Shown here: one piece after another, positions 36,103 to 44,107 of the stretch
Numbering within the stretch: position 1 is the stretch's first letter
Layout: every line of letters begins with the position of its first letter
NCBI GenBank assembly: GCA_038748065.1
Contig: JBCDJG010000001.1
Location: forward strand, 62,001-126,000
Length of the DNA stretch: 64,000 nt
From: JBCDJG01 sp038748065
GTDB taxonomy: Bacteria; Pseudomonadota; Gammaproteobacteria; Pseudomonadales; Halieaceae
Direction: 5' to 3'
The notes under the pieces: generated by a model
Told to the model about the DNA's origin: nothing
The model's input: the letters and a program-made list of their open reading frames with translations, nothing else
Databases searched by the model: none
Program-made: the position numbers and the translations under genes

Positions 36103-37169
36103 TGGCCGAGGGCGAAAGCCAGGTTTTGCTTGGCCGGTTGACCCAGCGCCAGCCAGGCGAGATAACCGAGCCGGCTCCCAGGGTAGCAATCCATGAACCA
36201 TGAACGGTTGGCGGTACTGTAGGGCGCAGCAAGTAGCAGCTCCAGGGCCTGTTCCCGTGAGCTGATCTCGGCCAGCTCAGTGCGGGCGGCCAGTGCCTTG
36301 GCCAGACGAGGTCTTGGAACGCTTGGCAGTACCAGCTGCAACATCAACAGGGCGTTTACCGCGAGCCCTTCCAGACGTTCCGGACGGCGATGGGTAAAAA
36401 ACGACTCCCAATCTTCCGTAGATTCCCAGTGCTCGCAGGCGGTATGGAGGTCGACCAGGGTTTTAGCGCGCAGTTTGCCCAGTTCAAGGTCGTGGACAAC
36501 GCTCAGTATGAGAATCAGCAGGCTGTCTTCATCACAGGGGACACAGACTTCCAGATCGCCCGGAAGAGCCACCCTGAGGCGGCGTTGCCAGAGCGCATCG
36601 TGGTCCAACCGGTAGGCGGGTCGCACGCGCAAGGCGATGTGCAAATCGAGCTCCAGCCCATCGCGCACCAGGGTATGCGCATGGATAAATCGACGCAGCC
36701 AGCCCCGAGGGTATAAAGCCTGCGTCTGCTCCGTGTAGCCGGCCGCAAGCAACTGCTGGCGCAGGGCCTCGAATGCGCCGGGCGCCGCCATTAGATCAAG
36801 ATCAACGAAGCGACGAGCCGCTAATGTGCCGTAAAGACGCTGGGCGAGGGCGGGACCTTTCATCAGCAGCAGGCGAGTGTCGTCGCAGCTGGCATAAACA
36901 TGGGCGAGCTGTACCATGAGCCTGTCGCGCAGCTCATCGTCCTGTGCCTGAAACGCCCAGAGCTGCAGTCGAAGCCAGCCTGGCAGCTCGGTAAAGCCCT
37001 CGGCGCCGAGGCGCCAACGCAGGTAGCAGGACAGGCCGTGACGGGCCACAAAAGACTGTAGCCCACCCTCTTTGGCAGTTGCAGATTGGATGCTAGCGCG
37101 CGCCGCCAGCCAATCGCCGGCAACAACGGCATCGAGAAAGGTGTAGCCGCAGAATGGGTCGCGGCTCAA
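36087..37169 (-). CDS. Nucleotidyltransferase family protein (NTP_transf_5 type)
   Basis: 360 aa. Helical N-terminal part, then the motif 'LLLMKGPALAQRLYG' (about 100-114) and 'RRFVDLDLMAAP' with D123-x-D125, the pol-beta-like nucleotidyltransferase signature of this family. The ATG overlaps the upstream stop by 4 bases (ATGA), so it is coupled to the GT-TPR gene. Family members sit beside HprK-like kinases and PqqD proteins, including in lasso-peptide clusters where kinase plus nucleotidyltransferase modify the peptide C terminus; this is knowledge of the family, and the role here is inferred from the same company. Confidence 0.75.
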   Translation of the reverse strand: MSRDPFCGYTFLDAVVAGDWLAARASIQSATAKEGGLQSFVARHGLSCYLRWRLGAEGFTELPGWLRLQLWAFQAQDDELRDRLMVQLAHVYASCDDTRLLLMKGPALAQRLYGTLAARRFVDLDLMAAPGAFEALRQQLLAAGYTEQTQALYPRGWLRRFIHAHTLVRDGLELDLHIALRVRPAYRLDHDALWQRRLRVALPGDLEVCVPCDEDSLLILILSVVHDLELGKLRAKTLVDLHTACEHWESTEDWESFFTHRRPERLEGLAVNALLMLQLVLPSVPRPRLAKALAARTELAEISSREQALELLLAAPYSTANRSWFMDCYPGSRLGYLAWLALGQPAKQNLAFALGQTFSR

Positions 37170-38248
37170 TTGCGCGCCCTGGCCAGGGTCAGCTTACTGG
37201 TGTATTCCCTATTCGACGGATCCGCCGCCACGCACCGTTCGAAACGCTCAACAGCCTGTCGATTATCGCCGTCGAGCAGGGCAATATTGCCTTGCAGGCT
37301 CCAGAGAAACTCGCCGAAAATTCTTCGATCCCATGCCAGCACACGCCCGCCGCCCGGCTCATTCTCTGGCACCTGAGCAAGACGCCCAGCCCAGCGCTTG
37401 GCATCTTCCAGATTGCCCGCTTGCATCGCGAGTCGAGCCAGCCACCAGCTGATCAGCGGGTCGCCAGCCAAGCCTTCCGCCTCAGTCCTCAGCGCTTCAA
37501 TATCATGAAGCGGTAACTCGAAATGCAGGCTCATCAAATCGGAAAATATTAGCGCGCAATCATTCCGATCCGGATGCACGCGCAGCAGGGCAAGGCCGCG
37601 ACGGAAGGCAGTTTCCGCTTCCTGCAAGCGTCCGAGGCCCACCAGGCACTCGCCAAGCGCATGCCACAGGTAGAGTCGCTTTGGATCGCGCTCGCAGGCA
37701 CTTTCGAGTAGTGGGAGGTTGCGCCGGTGCTTGTGCGACAGATCACCTTCATAACCATCGTGTTCGATAGCGCAATCTATCGGCCACACATCGAGCCCCT
37801 CGTCACGCTGAATACGATGCAGGTCGGGTAGTATGGTTTCGTGTATCGCGCCCTGGAAACGCAGATCCGGTCGGTTATGGAAGAGACGGTGTTCCCGATA
37901 GCTTGTCATGTGGCTGGCAGGCCGAAACTCCACCGTCGCGGCCACTAGCCCAGGCCGCTGCAATTGCTCACGGGCACCCGGTGCGGGCAAGAGTCGCTCG
38001 TCCGCGTCAATGTAGAGAATCCACTGCCCTCTGGCCTGCTGCAATGAGAAATTACGAGCTGCGGCGAAATCATCGCACCAGGGGAATTCGAATAGCCTGG
38101 CTCCGTGCTCGCGCGCTATGTCGGGCGTGCTATCGCGGGATCCGGTGTCGGTAATGATCACCTCGTCGGCGAAATCGACGAGGTGTAGTAAACAGTTAGG
38201 CAGAAAGCGGGCTTCGTCTCGAACGATCAGGCATGCCGAGACGAGCAC
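37166..38248 (-). CDS. Family 2 glycosyltransferase with C-terminal TPR repeats
   Basis: 360 aa, GTG start. GT-A domain in the first ~230 residues: 'SACLIVRDEARFLPNCL', 'ITDTGSRDSTPDIA', and 'YIDADERLLP' with D81-x-D83. The last ~130 residues are TPR-like helices ('ALGECLVGLGRLQEAETAFRRGL' region). The layout resembles SunS-type and related peptide or protein glycosyltransferases, where TPRs hold the acceptor. It starts 15 bases after the stop of the 57-aa peptide gene, so a peptide acceptor is plausible but unproven. Confidence 0.8.
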   Translation of the reverse strand: MLVSACLIVRDEARFLPNCLLHLVDFADEVIITDTGSRDSTPDIAREHGARLFEFPWCDDFAAARNFSLQQARGQWILYIDADERLLPAPGAREQLQRPGLVAATVEFRPASHMTSYREHRLFHNRPDLRFQGAIHETILPDLHRIQRDEGLDVWPIDCAIEHDGYEGDLSHKHRRNLPLLESACERDPKRLYLWHALGECLVGLGRLQEAETAFRRGLALLRVHPDRNDCALIFSDLMSLHFELPLHDIEALRTEAEGLAGDPLISWWLARLAMQAGNLEDAKRWAGRLAQVPENEPGGGRVLAWDRRIFGEFLWSLQGNIALLDGDNRQAVERFERCVAADPSNREYTSKLTLARARN

Positions 38249-38263
38249 CCAGGGTCAGGCAGA

Positions 38264-38437
38264 TCAGCTAGTGGCTGAGACCAGCGACTGGTTGGACTGG
38301 GCGGCAGCTGGCGTAGACATCAAGCCAGACATCGTAAAAGTGCCGACCACAGGCGCGATAAAGCCTGCCTTGACCGCTTTACGCACGAAGTCACGGCGAG
38401 ACGGCTCGACGCTATCAATGATCTTCTCTTTGTCCAT
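38264..38437 (-). CDS. 57-aa twin-arginine peptide, candidate substrate of the PqqD/HprK operon
   Basis: Too short for most gene callers. ATG at 38437 has a perfect GGGGAG box six bases upstream and a strong promoter (38471-38498). The peptide has an acidic/basic N terminus, an 'SRRDFVRKA' twin-arginine motif (residues 13-21), a hydrophobic stretch with 'GFIAPVVGTF', an A-x-A-like site in 'TPAAAQ' (about 42-47) and a short Ser-rich tail ending in Ser. If cut there, only about 11 residues would remain. The RRD...APV pattern recurs in the 132-aa peptide at 53603. It lies between the HprK-like kinase and the GT-TPR gene. Calling it a modified peptide precursor is inference; it could be a short Tat-targeted protein. 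Confidence 0.7.
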   Translation of the reverse strand: MDKEKIIDSVEPSRRDFVRKAVKAGFIAPVVGTFTMSGLMSTPAAAQSNQSLVSATS

Positions 38438-38470
38438 GTTAAGCTCCCCTGTTGGCTCTACAAACCAGAA

Positions 38471-38498
38471 ATTCTAAAGCATCGCTCAGCAATATCAA
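38471..38498 (-). promoter_or_regulatory. Sigma-70-type promoter for the 57-aa peptide gene
   Basis: On the minus strand: TTGATA (38498-38493), 16-base spacer, TAGAAT (38476-38471), each 5 of 6 to consensus. It lies wholly in the 70-base gap between the kinase stop and the peptide start, leaving a leader of about 27 bases. It suggests the peptide is made at a higher level than the upstream kinase genes. Confidence 0.65.
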
Positions 38499-38507
38499 GG
38501 TCACTCA

Positions 38508-39356
38508 TCAAGTCATCCCTCGAGTTGTAACCAATGCCTTGAGTTGCGCGATCGCGGTGTCCGGTGCGCCTACCCGCAGCCGCCAGCCACCACGGCTGGC
38601 AAGTAGGGTCGACTGGCGTACCACATCATCGCGTTCGCCCTGCCACTGTTTCGCGCTCATAAGCAAGCAGCGCAGCATCTCCAGAGAGGATATCGACTCT
38701 AGCCCGCTATCCGCGTCGTGGTTGGGCTCAAGCCAGACAAGGTGATCCAGCTCAACCGGCCTGATCCGCCAGGGGTGGCCAAGGGCTGCAGGATCGAGCG
38801 CCCTCACCTTGAAACTGAAGCTGTGCTGGAAAGGCAGCGCGTCCCAAAGTTCATGCAGTCCGTCGACATGCTCACGCGTCCCTGGCTTCAGGTGGAAGCG
38901 CCTCGGCTGAGCGATAGCGACACCGTTCCTGTACAACATCGACTCGTCACCCTGGACACCGTAACCCTCGGCCTGCAAGTTAGCGCACAGCGTCGACTTG
39001 CCAGCGCCCTTATCGCCCAGCAGGGCCACATGTCGGCCCTCCACCTCCACCAATCCTCCATGGAAGACGATCCATCCGGCCGCGGTGAAGCGCTCGGTCA
39101 AACGCACGTAGATACGGCGGAAAATGACATGCAGAAGATCAGAGGCATCGGTGGCCTGCTGCATCCTGTCGCCCTGTTCGAACACCGTGTAGGGTCCATC
39201 CCCTTCGACGCGGTAGCGCAGGGTTTGCAGAATGGCCACGTCTTGCTCGGCACTGCAGTGCATGAACGCAAGTTTTGCGCTGAGAGTTGGATCCAGGTAG
39301 TCGATCTGTATGTCCAGCACCAACAGCTGAAATCTCAGCTGAAGGCTGTCACTCAC
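38508..39356 (-). CDS. HprK-related kinase (HPr-rel-A type)
   Basis: 282 aa from the GTG at 39356, which overlaps the PqqD stop by a few bases; an upstream ATG at 39473 would lie inside the PqqD gene in another frame. Walker A is intact: 'GDKGAGKST' at 114-122, and 'QGDESMLYRNGV' at about 135-146 resembles the acidic second motif of HPr kinases. Homologues phosphorylate protein or peptide Ser; in lasso-peptide clusters such kinases phosphorylate the precursor C terminus. Its immediate partners, PqqD and a short peptide ending in Ser, fit a similar use here. Confidence 0.8.
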   Translation of the reverse strand: MSDSLQLRFQLLVLDIQIDYLDPTLSAKLAFMHCSAEQDVAILQTLRYRVEGDGPYTVFEQGDRMQQATDASDLLHVIFRRIYVRLTERFTAAGWIVFHGGLVEVEGRHVALLGDKGAGKSTLCANLQAEGYGVQGDESMLYRNGVAIAQPRRFHLKPGTREHVDGLHELWDALPFQHSFSFKVRALDPAALGHPWRIRPVELDHLVWLEPNHDADSGLESISSLEMLRCLLMSAKQWQGERDDVVRQSTLLASRGGWRLRVGAPDTAIAQLKALVTTRGMT

Positions 39357-39633
39357 CGTCGTGCGTAGCCAGGACGCCTTCATCAACGAGCTGCGCCAAG
39401 GTGGCCGTGACCGCATCCAGCGGGGGCTCATCCAACTCGTAAAGTGCGCCCATCTGCTGTGCAAGATCAGCAACGCTCACCGCATTGCGGCACAGCTCAA
39501 ACAGGATGCCGGCGCTGGGGTTAAGGTGATGCACCTTATCGCTGGCACTGTTAAAGACAATCAATCCATCATCCGCCTCATGGGCTTCAAGGTCAGATAC
39601 CTGGACAAACTGCTGGTCGGGCTCGAAGGTCAT
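39349..39633 (-). CDS. Stand-alone PqqD family protein
   Basis: 94 aa, the usual PqqD size. 'GLIVFNSASDKVHHLNPSAGILFELCRN' region is the winged-helix core with the L-N-x-x-A/S-G-x-x-x-E/W pattern, followed by the acidic helical end. PqqD domains bind leader peptides of ribosomally made peptides. Its stop overlaps the kinase start, so the two are coupled. No PqqA/PqqE or radical-SAM gene is nearby, so this is not PQQ synthesis. Confidence 0.85.
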   Translation of the reverse strand: MTFEPDQQFVQVSDLEAHEADDGLIVFNSASDKVHHLNPSAGILFELCRNAVSVADLAQQMGALYELDEPPLDAVTATLAQLVDEGVLATHDGE

Positions 39634-39642
39634 ACTCGCATC

Positions 39643-40833
39643 CTACAGCCTACCCAGTTGATCGTATACCTCCGCCGGCGAGTACCGGCGCCGTACCAGC
39701 TCGGCTGCGTGACGCGCCAGTGTCGCGGCAAAATCTGGATCGCGCAAAAGTCGATCAGCCGCGTCGGCCAGAGCGCTATCCGTCTCCGCCAATAGCAGAT
39801 GCTCCCCATCGGCGACCTCAAGGCCCTCTGCAGCCTTGGCCGTTGAAACGATGGGTAGCCCCAGTGCCATAGCTTCCAACAGCTTGATGCGACTGCCACC
39901 GCCTGCGCGCAGCGGCACCAGTGCCATGGCCGCGCGAGCGTAGAACGGCTGCAGATCCTCAACATATCCATGCCAACGCACCTCGGCCACCTCACTAAAG
40001 CGCGCTGCAAGGTCCGCGGCTCCTTTGCCAACCACGTCCAGGGCCAAGCGTGGATGTCGCTTATGCAGCAGCGGCAAGATTCGCCCGAGCAGTCGCTCCA
40101 AAGCATCGCGATTCGGACAATAATCAAGGTTGCCAACGAACAGGATGCCCTGCCGTATCCCCTTAAGTTGCGCATCGGTGCTCAGCACATGCGGACGGTT
40201 CACTACACAATGCACTTCGCGCCGCAGCAGCCCGCCGAGCTTTTTTGCTTCAGTTGGCGACGATGCAACCAGGTCATCAAACCATTCGGATACCACGGTC
40301 AGGAAGGCCGCATAGCGTTCTGACTCGCGGACCCAGTGAGCACGCTGCGCCGGATCCGCTACCAGATCAGCGATTTCCCTCGCAACGGCGGCATCATCCT
40401 CGTCCACATCGAGCGTGAATCGAGCTTCGGGCCAGGCGCGTCGAAGCGGCAGCACACAGCCTGCAGCGTAGCTTCGCAGCAGGTAGACATGTTCGAAGCT
40501 CTGATTACCGAGCGAGTTAAGGGCTTCTTCGCCGAGGGCGGGTGCACCAAGGCGTGCGCGGTCCGGCAGCTCAGGAACACGTGTCAACAGGTCTCGGCCT
40601 CGCTCATGCTTGAGCCAGCTACGGGCGAGTTCATCGCCGTTCAAATCAGGTGATGGGCCGCCCGCGAGCGGCACTACGTGAACTGCACAATTCCCCAGGC
40701 CCTGCTGAATAGCGGCGGCTCGCATGGCCAGTCCATTTCCCGTGGATGAGGGTTCGATGGGCGAGATCAGTAGCACCCGGGCGCGACCCGGTGCTAGTAT
40801 GCCAGCCTGCTGCCTGTTGCCCTTAATCGGCAT
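39643..40833 (-). CDS. Family 4 glycosyltransferase
   Basis: 396 aa from the ATG at 40833; the open frame extends upstream over the divergent gene but that part is not GT-like. Two Rossmann domains: 'RVLLISPIEPSSTGNGLAMRA' region at the start and 'ILFVGNLDYCPNRDAL' opening the second. The GT4 E-x7-E element is in 'GSRIKLLEAMALGLPIVSTA'. First gene of the PqqD/HprK operon, 9 bases before pqqD-like. It diverges by 30 bases from a GT32-like gene. Confidence 0.85.
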   Translation of the reverse strand: MPIKGNRQQAGILAPGRARVLLISPIEPSSTGNGLAMRAAAIQQGLGNCAVHVVPLAGGPSPDLNGDELARSWLKHERGRDLLTRVPELPDRARLGAPALGEEALNSLGNQSFEHVYLLRSYAAGCVLPLRRAWPEARFTLDVDEDDAAVAREIADLVADPAQRAHWVRESERYAAFLTVVSEWFDDLVASSPTEAKKLGGLLRREVHCVVNRPHVLSTDAQLKGIRQGILFVGNLDYCPNRDALERLLGRILPLLHKRHPRLALDVVGKGAADLAARFSEVAEVRWHGYVEDLQPFYARAAMALVPLRAGGGSRIKLLEAMALGLPIVSTAKAAEGLEVADGEHLLLAETDSALADAADRLLRDPDFAATLARHAAELVRRRYSPAEVYDQLGRL

Positions 40834-40863
40834 GCGGGTGTGATTGCCTTCTGCAGGACACCG

Positions 40864-41724
40864 ATGGCCACTATACCCAATATCGCTCATTTCGTGTTTG
40901 GCTTCCGTGAGCAGTCTGAGCCCTTTCACCTGCTGCACTATCTCGCTATCGAATCCTGTCGTCGCATCCAACAGCCTGACACCATCTATTTTCACTACCA
41001 CGAGCTACCCGGAGGTCTGTTCTGGGATCTGGTAAGACCGCATCTGACGCTGCGCCAGGTCGCGCAGCGGCCCGAAATCCTGGGCGCGAACTACGACGAG
41101 TCAGAGGTGCCCGCGGCCTATCGCTATGCGCACCATGCAGATTTCGTGCGCCTGGACGCCCTCATCGAATACGGTGGCCTGTATGCGGACATCGATACCT
41201 TGTTTCTAAAACCGCTGCCAGAGTGTCTATGGGATGAGCAGTTCGTCATCGGTCGCGAGTACCCAACCTGGCGTCCAGCAACGGGCAGCGAGGAACCGGG
41301 CCTTTGCAACGCACTCATGTTGGCGGCTCCGGGAGCGAGCTTCGCTCGACGCTGGCGCGACCAGATGTCCGCGGCGCTCGATGGTAGCTGGAGCCATCAC
41401 TCCTGCGATCTTGCCCTGCGCCTGAGCCAGGAGTGGCCGGATGAACTCAGGGTCGAAGCGCAAGAGTGCTTTATGGGCGTCCCGGCGTCTCAAGAAGGCC
41501 TGGCATGGTTACTCCAGGGGAAGGGTGCTGCGCCGCCGCTGGATAGGGCGAGCAGCATCCACCTGTGGGCACACCTTTGGTGGGAAGCTGATAGAGCGGA
41601 CTTCAGCTCCATATGCGCTAATCAGCTCACGCTTGACGTCCTGCGCAAAGCGGATGTCCCGCTGGCAAACCTGGCACGGCCCTTTCTGCCGGATATTGAT
41701 CTGGATTTCCACCTGCAGGCATGA
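40864..41724 (+). CDS. DXD-type glycosyltransferase (GT32-like)
   Basis: 286 aa from the ATG at 40864 with an AGGA box upstream. 'IPNIAHFVFGF' is the first strand, 'YAHHADFVRLDALIEYGGLYADIDTLFLKPL' region carries D109-x-D111, the sugar-binding DXD signature of OCH1/capsule-type GT32 enzymes. A 'NALMLAAPGASF' acceptor-side segment follows. Overlaps the next GT by 4 bases (ATGA). Confidence 0.82.
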   Translation: MATIPNIAHFVFGFREQSEPFHLLHYLAIESCRRIQQPDTIYFHYHELPGGLFWDLVRPHLTLRQVAQRPEILGANYDESEVPAAYRYAHHADFVRLDALIEYGGLYADIDTLFLKPLPECLWDEQFVIGREYPTWRPATGSEEPGLCNALMLAAPGASFARRWRDQMSAALDGSWSHHSCDLALRLSQEWPDELRVEAQECFMGVPASQEGLAWLLQGKGAAPPLDRASSIHLWAHLWWEADRADFSSICANQLTLDVLRKADVPLANLARPFLPDIDLDFHLQA

Positions 41725-42890
41725 AGTTAAGCGGCGAGGGCGTCACGTTTTACTCACACCTCCCGGGTTCTGGATTTGGCGATGCCGCCTGCCAGTACGT
41801 GACTGCCTTGGTCGAACTCGGTGTCAGGGTCGCCTGGCGACCCTACGCCAACGACCTCGCTGACGGGAAGCTGCCAGAAAAGGCTTTGGGGCCTGCGCCG
41901 CGTGAGCCGCGCGCTATCCTTGAGCGCGCTCTGGGCGAGGCCATTGGCGAGATCTCCCTGGTGAGTCGTTCGCTTGACGACCTCCCCTTTGCCCAAGCCG
42001 CTCTCAGCGGCGAACGCAACTACGCCTACATCGCCTGGGAGCTGAACGAGATCGACCCGAGCTGGGTGGCACCCCTGAACCGCTTTGACGGCCTTCTGGT
42101 GCCCTGCGAATTCAATCGCCGCGCACTGCTCGCTGGCGGCGTGTCGGCCCCGGTTACCGTCGTGCCCCATATTGCACGACCACTGCAAGGTGCCGCGACG
42201 AGCATCGATCTACCTGCGCGTGACCACGACTATCTCTTTTACACCATCGGCAGCTGGACCCGCCGTAAAGGCATGGAGGAAACCATCAGAGCCTACCTTG
42301 CCGCATTTTCTGCCGATGACCCGGTGCTGCTGGTTGTGCTGACCAATGAGATAGACACCATGGCTGCCCGAGCAGCACCGCGAGCGCCGGGCTACACCCA
42401 GACCGTTGCCTGGACCCTGGCGAGGATCCTGGCGGACTACCCGGGTGCTGCACGGGTTCACCTGGTCGCCGGACTGCAGGAGCCGACCTGGGTGGACGCC
42501 CTGCATGAACGCGCCGACTGCTTCATCAGCCTCACCCACTCCGAAGGTTGGGGGCTCGGCGCCTTTGATGCGCTATTGCACGGCAACCCCGCCATTATCA
42601 CCGGCTACGGCGGGCAGTGCGACTACCTGGGCGAGAACTATCCGCTGGCCGTTAACTACCACATGTCGCTGGTCAGCGACGTGCCGCCGGATGGCAGCTA
42701 CAAGCCCTTTGCGTCCTCTCTGTGGGCACATGCTGACCAGGATCACGCGGTGAATCTGTTGAGGCAGGTTTACGCCGGCCGCGAGAAAGCGCGGACTATG
42801 GCCAGTGCCCAAGGCGATCAACTCCGTAGCGCCTATTCACGCCGGCGGATCGGCAAAGACCTGGCGACCGCTCTGGGCCTTTCAGAGTGA
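41721..42890 (+). CDS. Family 4-type glycosyltransferase, first of a tandem pair
   Basis: 389 aa. 'GSGFGDAACQYVTALVELGVRV' is the N-terminal Rossmann loop, 'YTIGSWTRRKGMEETI' opens the C-terminal domain, and 'THSEGWGLGAFDALLHGNPAIIT' holds the E-x7-E-like element. It is a clear paralogue of the following gene (shared 'EGWG.GAFDA', 'GGQ.DYLGE.YPL'), so a local duplication is likely. Overlaps both neighbours, forming a three-gene operon. Confidence 0.85.
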   Translation: MKLSGEGVTFYSHLPGSGFGDAACQYVTALVELGVRVAWRPYANDLADGKLPEKALGPAPREPRAILERALGEAIGEISLVSRSLDDLPFAQAALSGERNYAYIAWELNEIDPSWVAPLNRFDGLLVPCEFNRRALLAGGVSAPVTVVPHIARPLQGAATSIDLPARDHDYLFYTIGSWTRRKGMEETIRAYLAAFSADDPVLLVVLTNEIDTMAARAAPRAPGYTQTVAWTLARILADYPGAARVHLVAGLQEPTWVDALHERADCFISLTHSEGWGLGAFDALLHGNPAIITGYGGQCDYLGENYPLAVNYHMSLVSDVPPDGSYKPFASSLWAHADQDHAVNLLRQVYAGREKARTMASAQGDQLRSAYSRRRIGKDLATALGLSE

Positions 42891-44083
42891 ACCAAGGCGT
42901 GCGCGTCATTGGGCTGGTGCCCGGTACAGGCTATGGCGACGGCGCTGCAGATCTCGCCTACGCCCTCGACCAAGGGGCGGTACCCGTCGTATGGACGCCG
43001 ATCATAGACGGTGGCATGGAGCGCCTCTCGCTTGACGCCGCATTGCGCAATATCCCACTGCATCGACAACACGACATGCGGCGGCTGTGGCAGAGCGACC
43101 AGACCTGCGATCGATTCCTGCTGAGCGTGCCACCGCCGGACTGGCACACGCCCTGGCGCAACGCGCTGCCAGATCTGTCCCCCTTCTGCTATACGGCATG
43201 GGAGGTAGATCATGTTCCGGACACATGGATACAGGCGCTTGCGCCCTTTCGCCGGGTCTTTGTGCCTTCATATTTCAATCGCAACACCCTCATGGCTGCG
43301 GGCATCAAACCAGAGATCACCGTGATACCGCACATGGCCAGGCCAGCACAGCCCGGTGCCTTGACTCCCGATCTTGGACAAATCAGATCAGATGATTTCC
43401 TCTTTTATTCCATTGGCGCCTGGTCAACCCGCAAGGCGCTGGCGAAAACCCTCCGCGCCTTCCTCGATACCTTTGATGCGGCGGACCCCGTCGCCCTGGC
43501 CATCAAAACGGAGTTCGAAGATCGCACTGTGTATGAGCCCATGAGGGCGGCGAAGCAGGCCGAGGTACCCGCGCACCTCGTCAGCACCGCCTGGAGTGTC
43601 GCCCGCATCCTTGGCGAATACCCCAACCCTGCCAGAGTGCACCTGATCAACACCATGCTCACCCCCGCCGAGATAGAGGGCCTGCACCAACGCGGAGACT
43701 GCTTTCTAAGCCTCGCTCACGCCGAGGGTTGGGGCATGGGGGCCTTCGACGCTGCGGTTCGCGATACGCCCGTCATTATCACCGGTTGGGGCGGACAGCT
43801 GGATTACCTCGGTGAGGACTATCCCTTACTCGTCGATTTTGATCTTCGCGCCACCAGCGATTACATCAATGATGGCTATTTCTACTGCGCCAGCCACGTG
43901 CACTGGGCCGAGGCGGACAGTGCCCACGCAGGCGAACTGATGCGCCTGGCACTGAGCGCGCGCTCATCCTGCAAGAATAGCGCTATCGAACTGGGGCAAA
44001 CCCTGCGCACCAGGTTCGCCGCTGACGGCATAGCGGACACATTGGCGGGGGCGATGGGATTAGCGAGCAATAGCCAGGCATAG
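42887..44083 (+). CDS. Family 4-type glycosyltransferase, second of a tandem pair
   Basis: 398 aa from a GTG at 42887 that overlaps the previous stop. Same domain plan as the upstream paralogue: 'GTGYGDGAADLAYALDQ', 'YSIGAWSTRKALAKTL', 'AHAEGWGMGAFDAAVRDTPVIITG'. Sequence divergence between the two is considerable, so they probably add different sugars or act on different acceptors. Confidence 0.85.
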   Translation: MNQGVRVIGLVPGTGYGDGAADLAYALDQGAVPVVWTPIIDGGMERLSLDAALRNIPLHRQHDMRRLWQSDQTCDRFLLSVPPPDWHTPWRNALPDLSPFCYTAWEVDHVPDTWIQALAPFRRVFVPSYFNRNTLMAAGIKPEITVIPHMARPAQPGALTPDLGQIRSDDFLFYSIGAWSTRKALAKTLRAFLDTFDAADPVALAIKTEFEDRTVYEPMRAAKQAEVPAHLVSTAWSVARILGEYPNPARVHLINTMLTPAEIEGLHQRGDCFLSLAHAEGWGMGAFDAAVRDTPVIITGWGGQLDYLGEDYPLLVDFDLRATSDYINDGYFYCASHVHWAEADSAHAGELMRLALSARSSCKNSAIELGQTLRTRFAADGIADTLAGAMGLASNSQA

Positions 44084-44107
44084 CTCACGCCACCCGCCAG
44101 CGCCAGA

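Noticed and set aside
38118..38477. Plus-strand open frame across the 57-aa peptide gene
   Set aside because: No start signals or motifs; the minus-strand peptide has a promoter, ribosome binding site and Tat motif.
39349..39633. PQQ biosynthesis (pqqD)
   Set aside because: No PqqA, PqqB, PqqC or PqqE nearby; PqqD domains here accompany kinases and glycosyltransferases.
36087..40833. Lasso peptide cluster
   Set aside because: Kinase, nucleotidyltransferase, PqqD and a short peptide are present, but no asparagine-synthetase-like cyclase or transglutaminase-like leader peptidase was seen.
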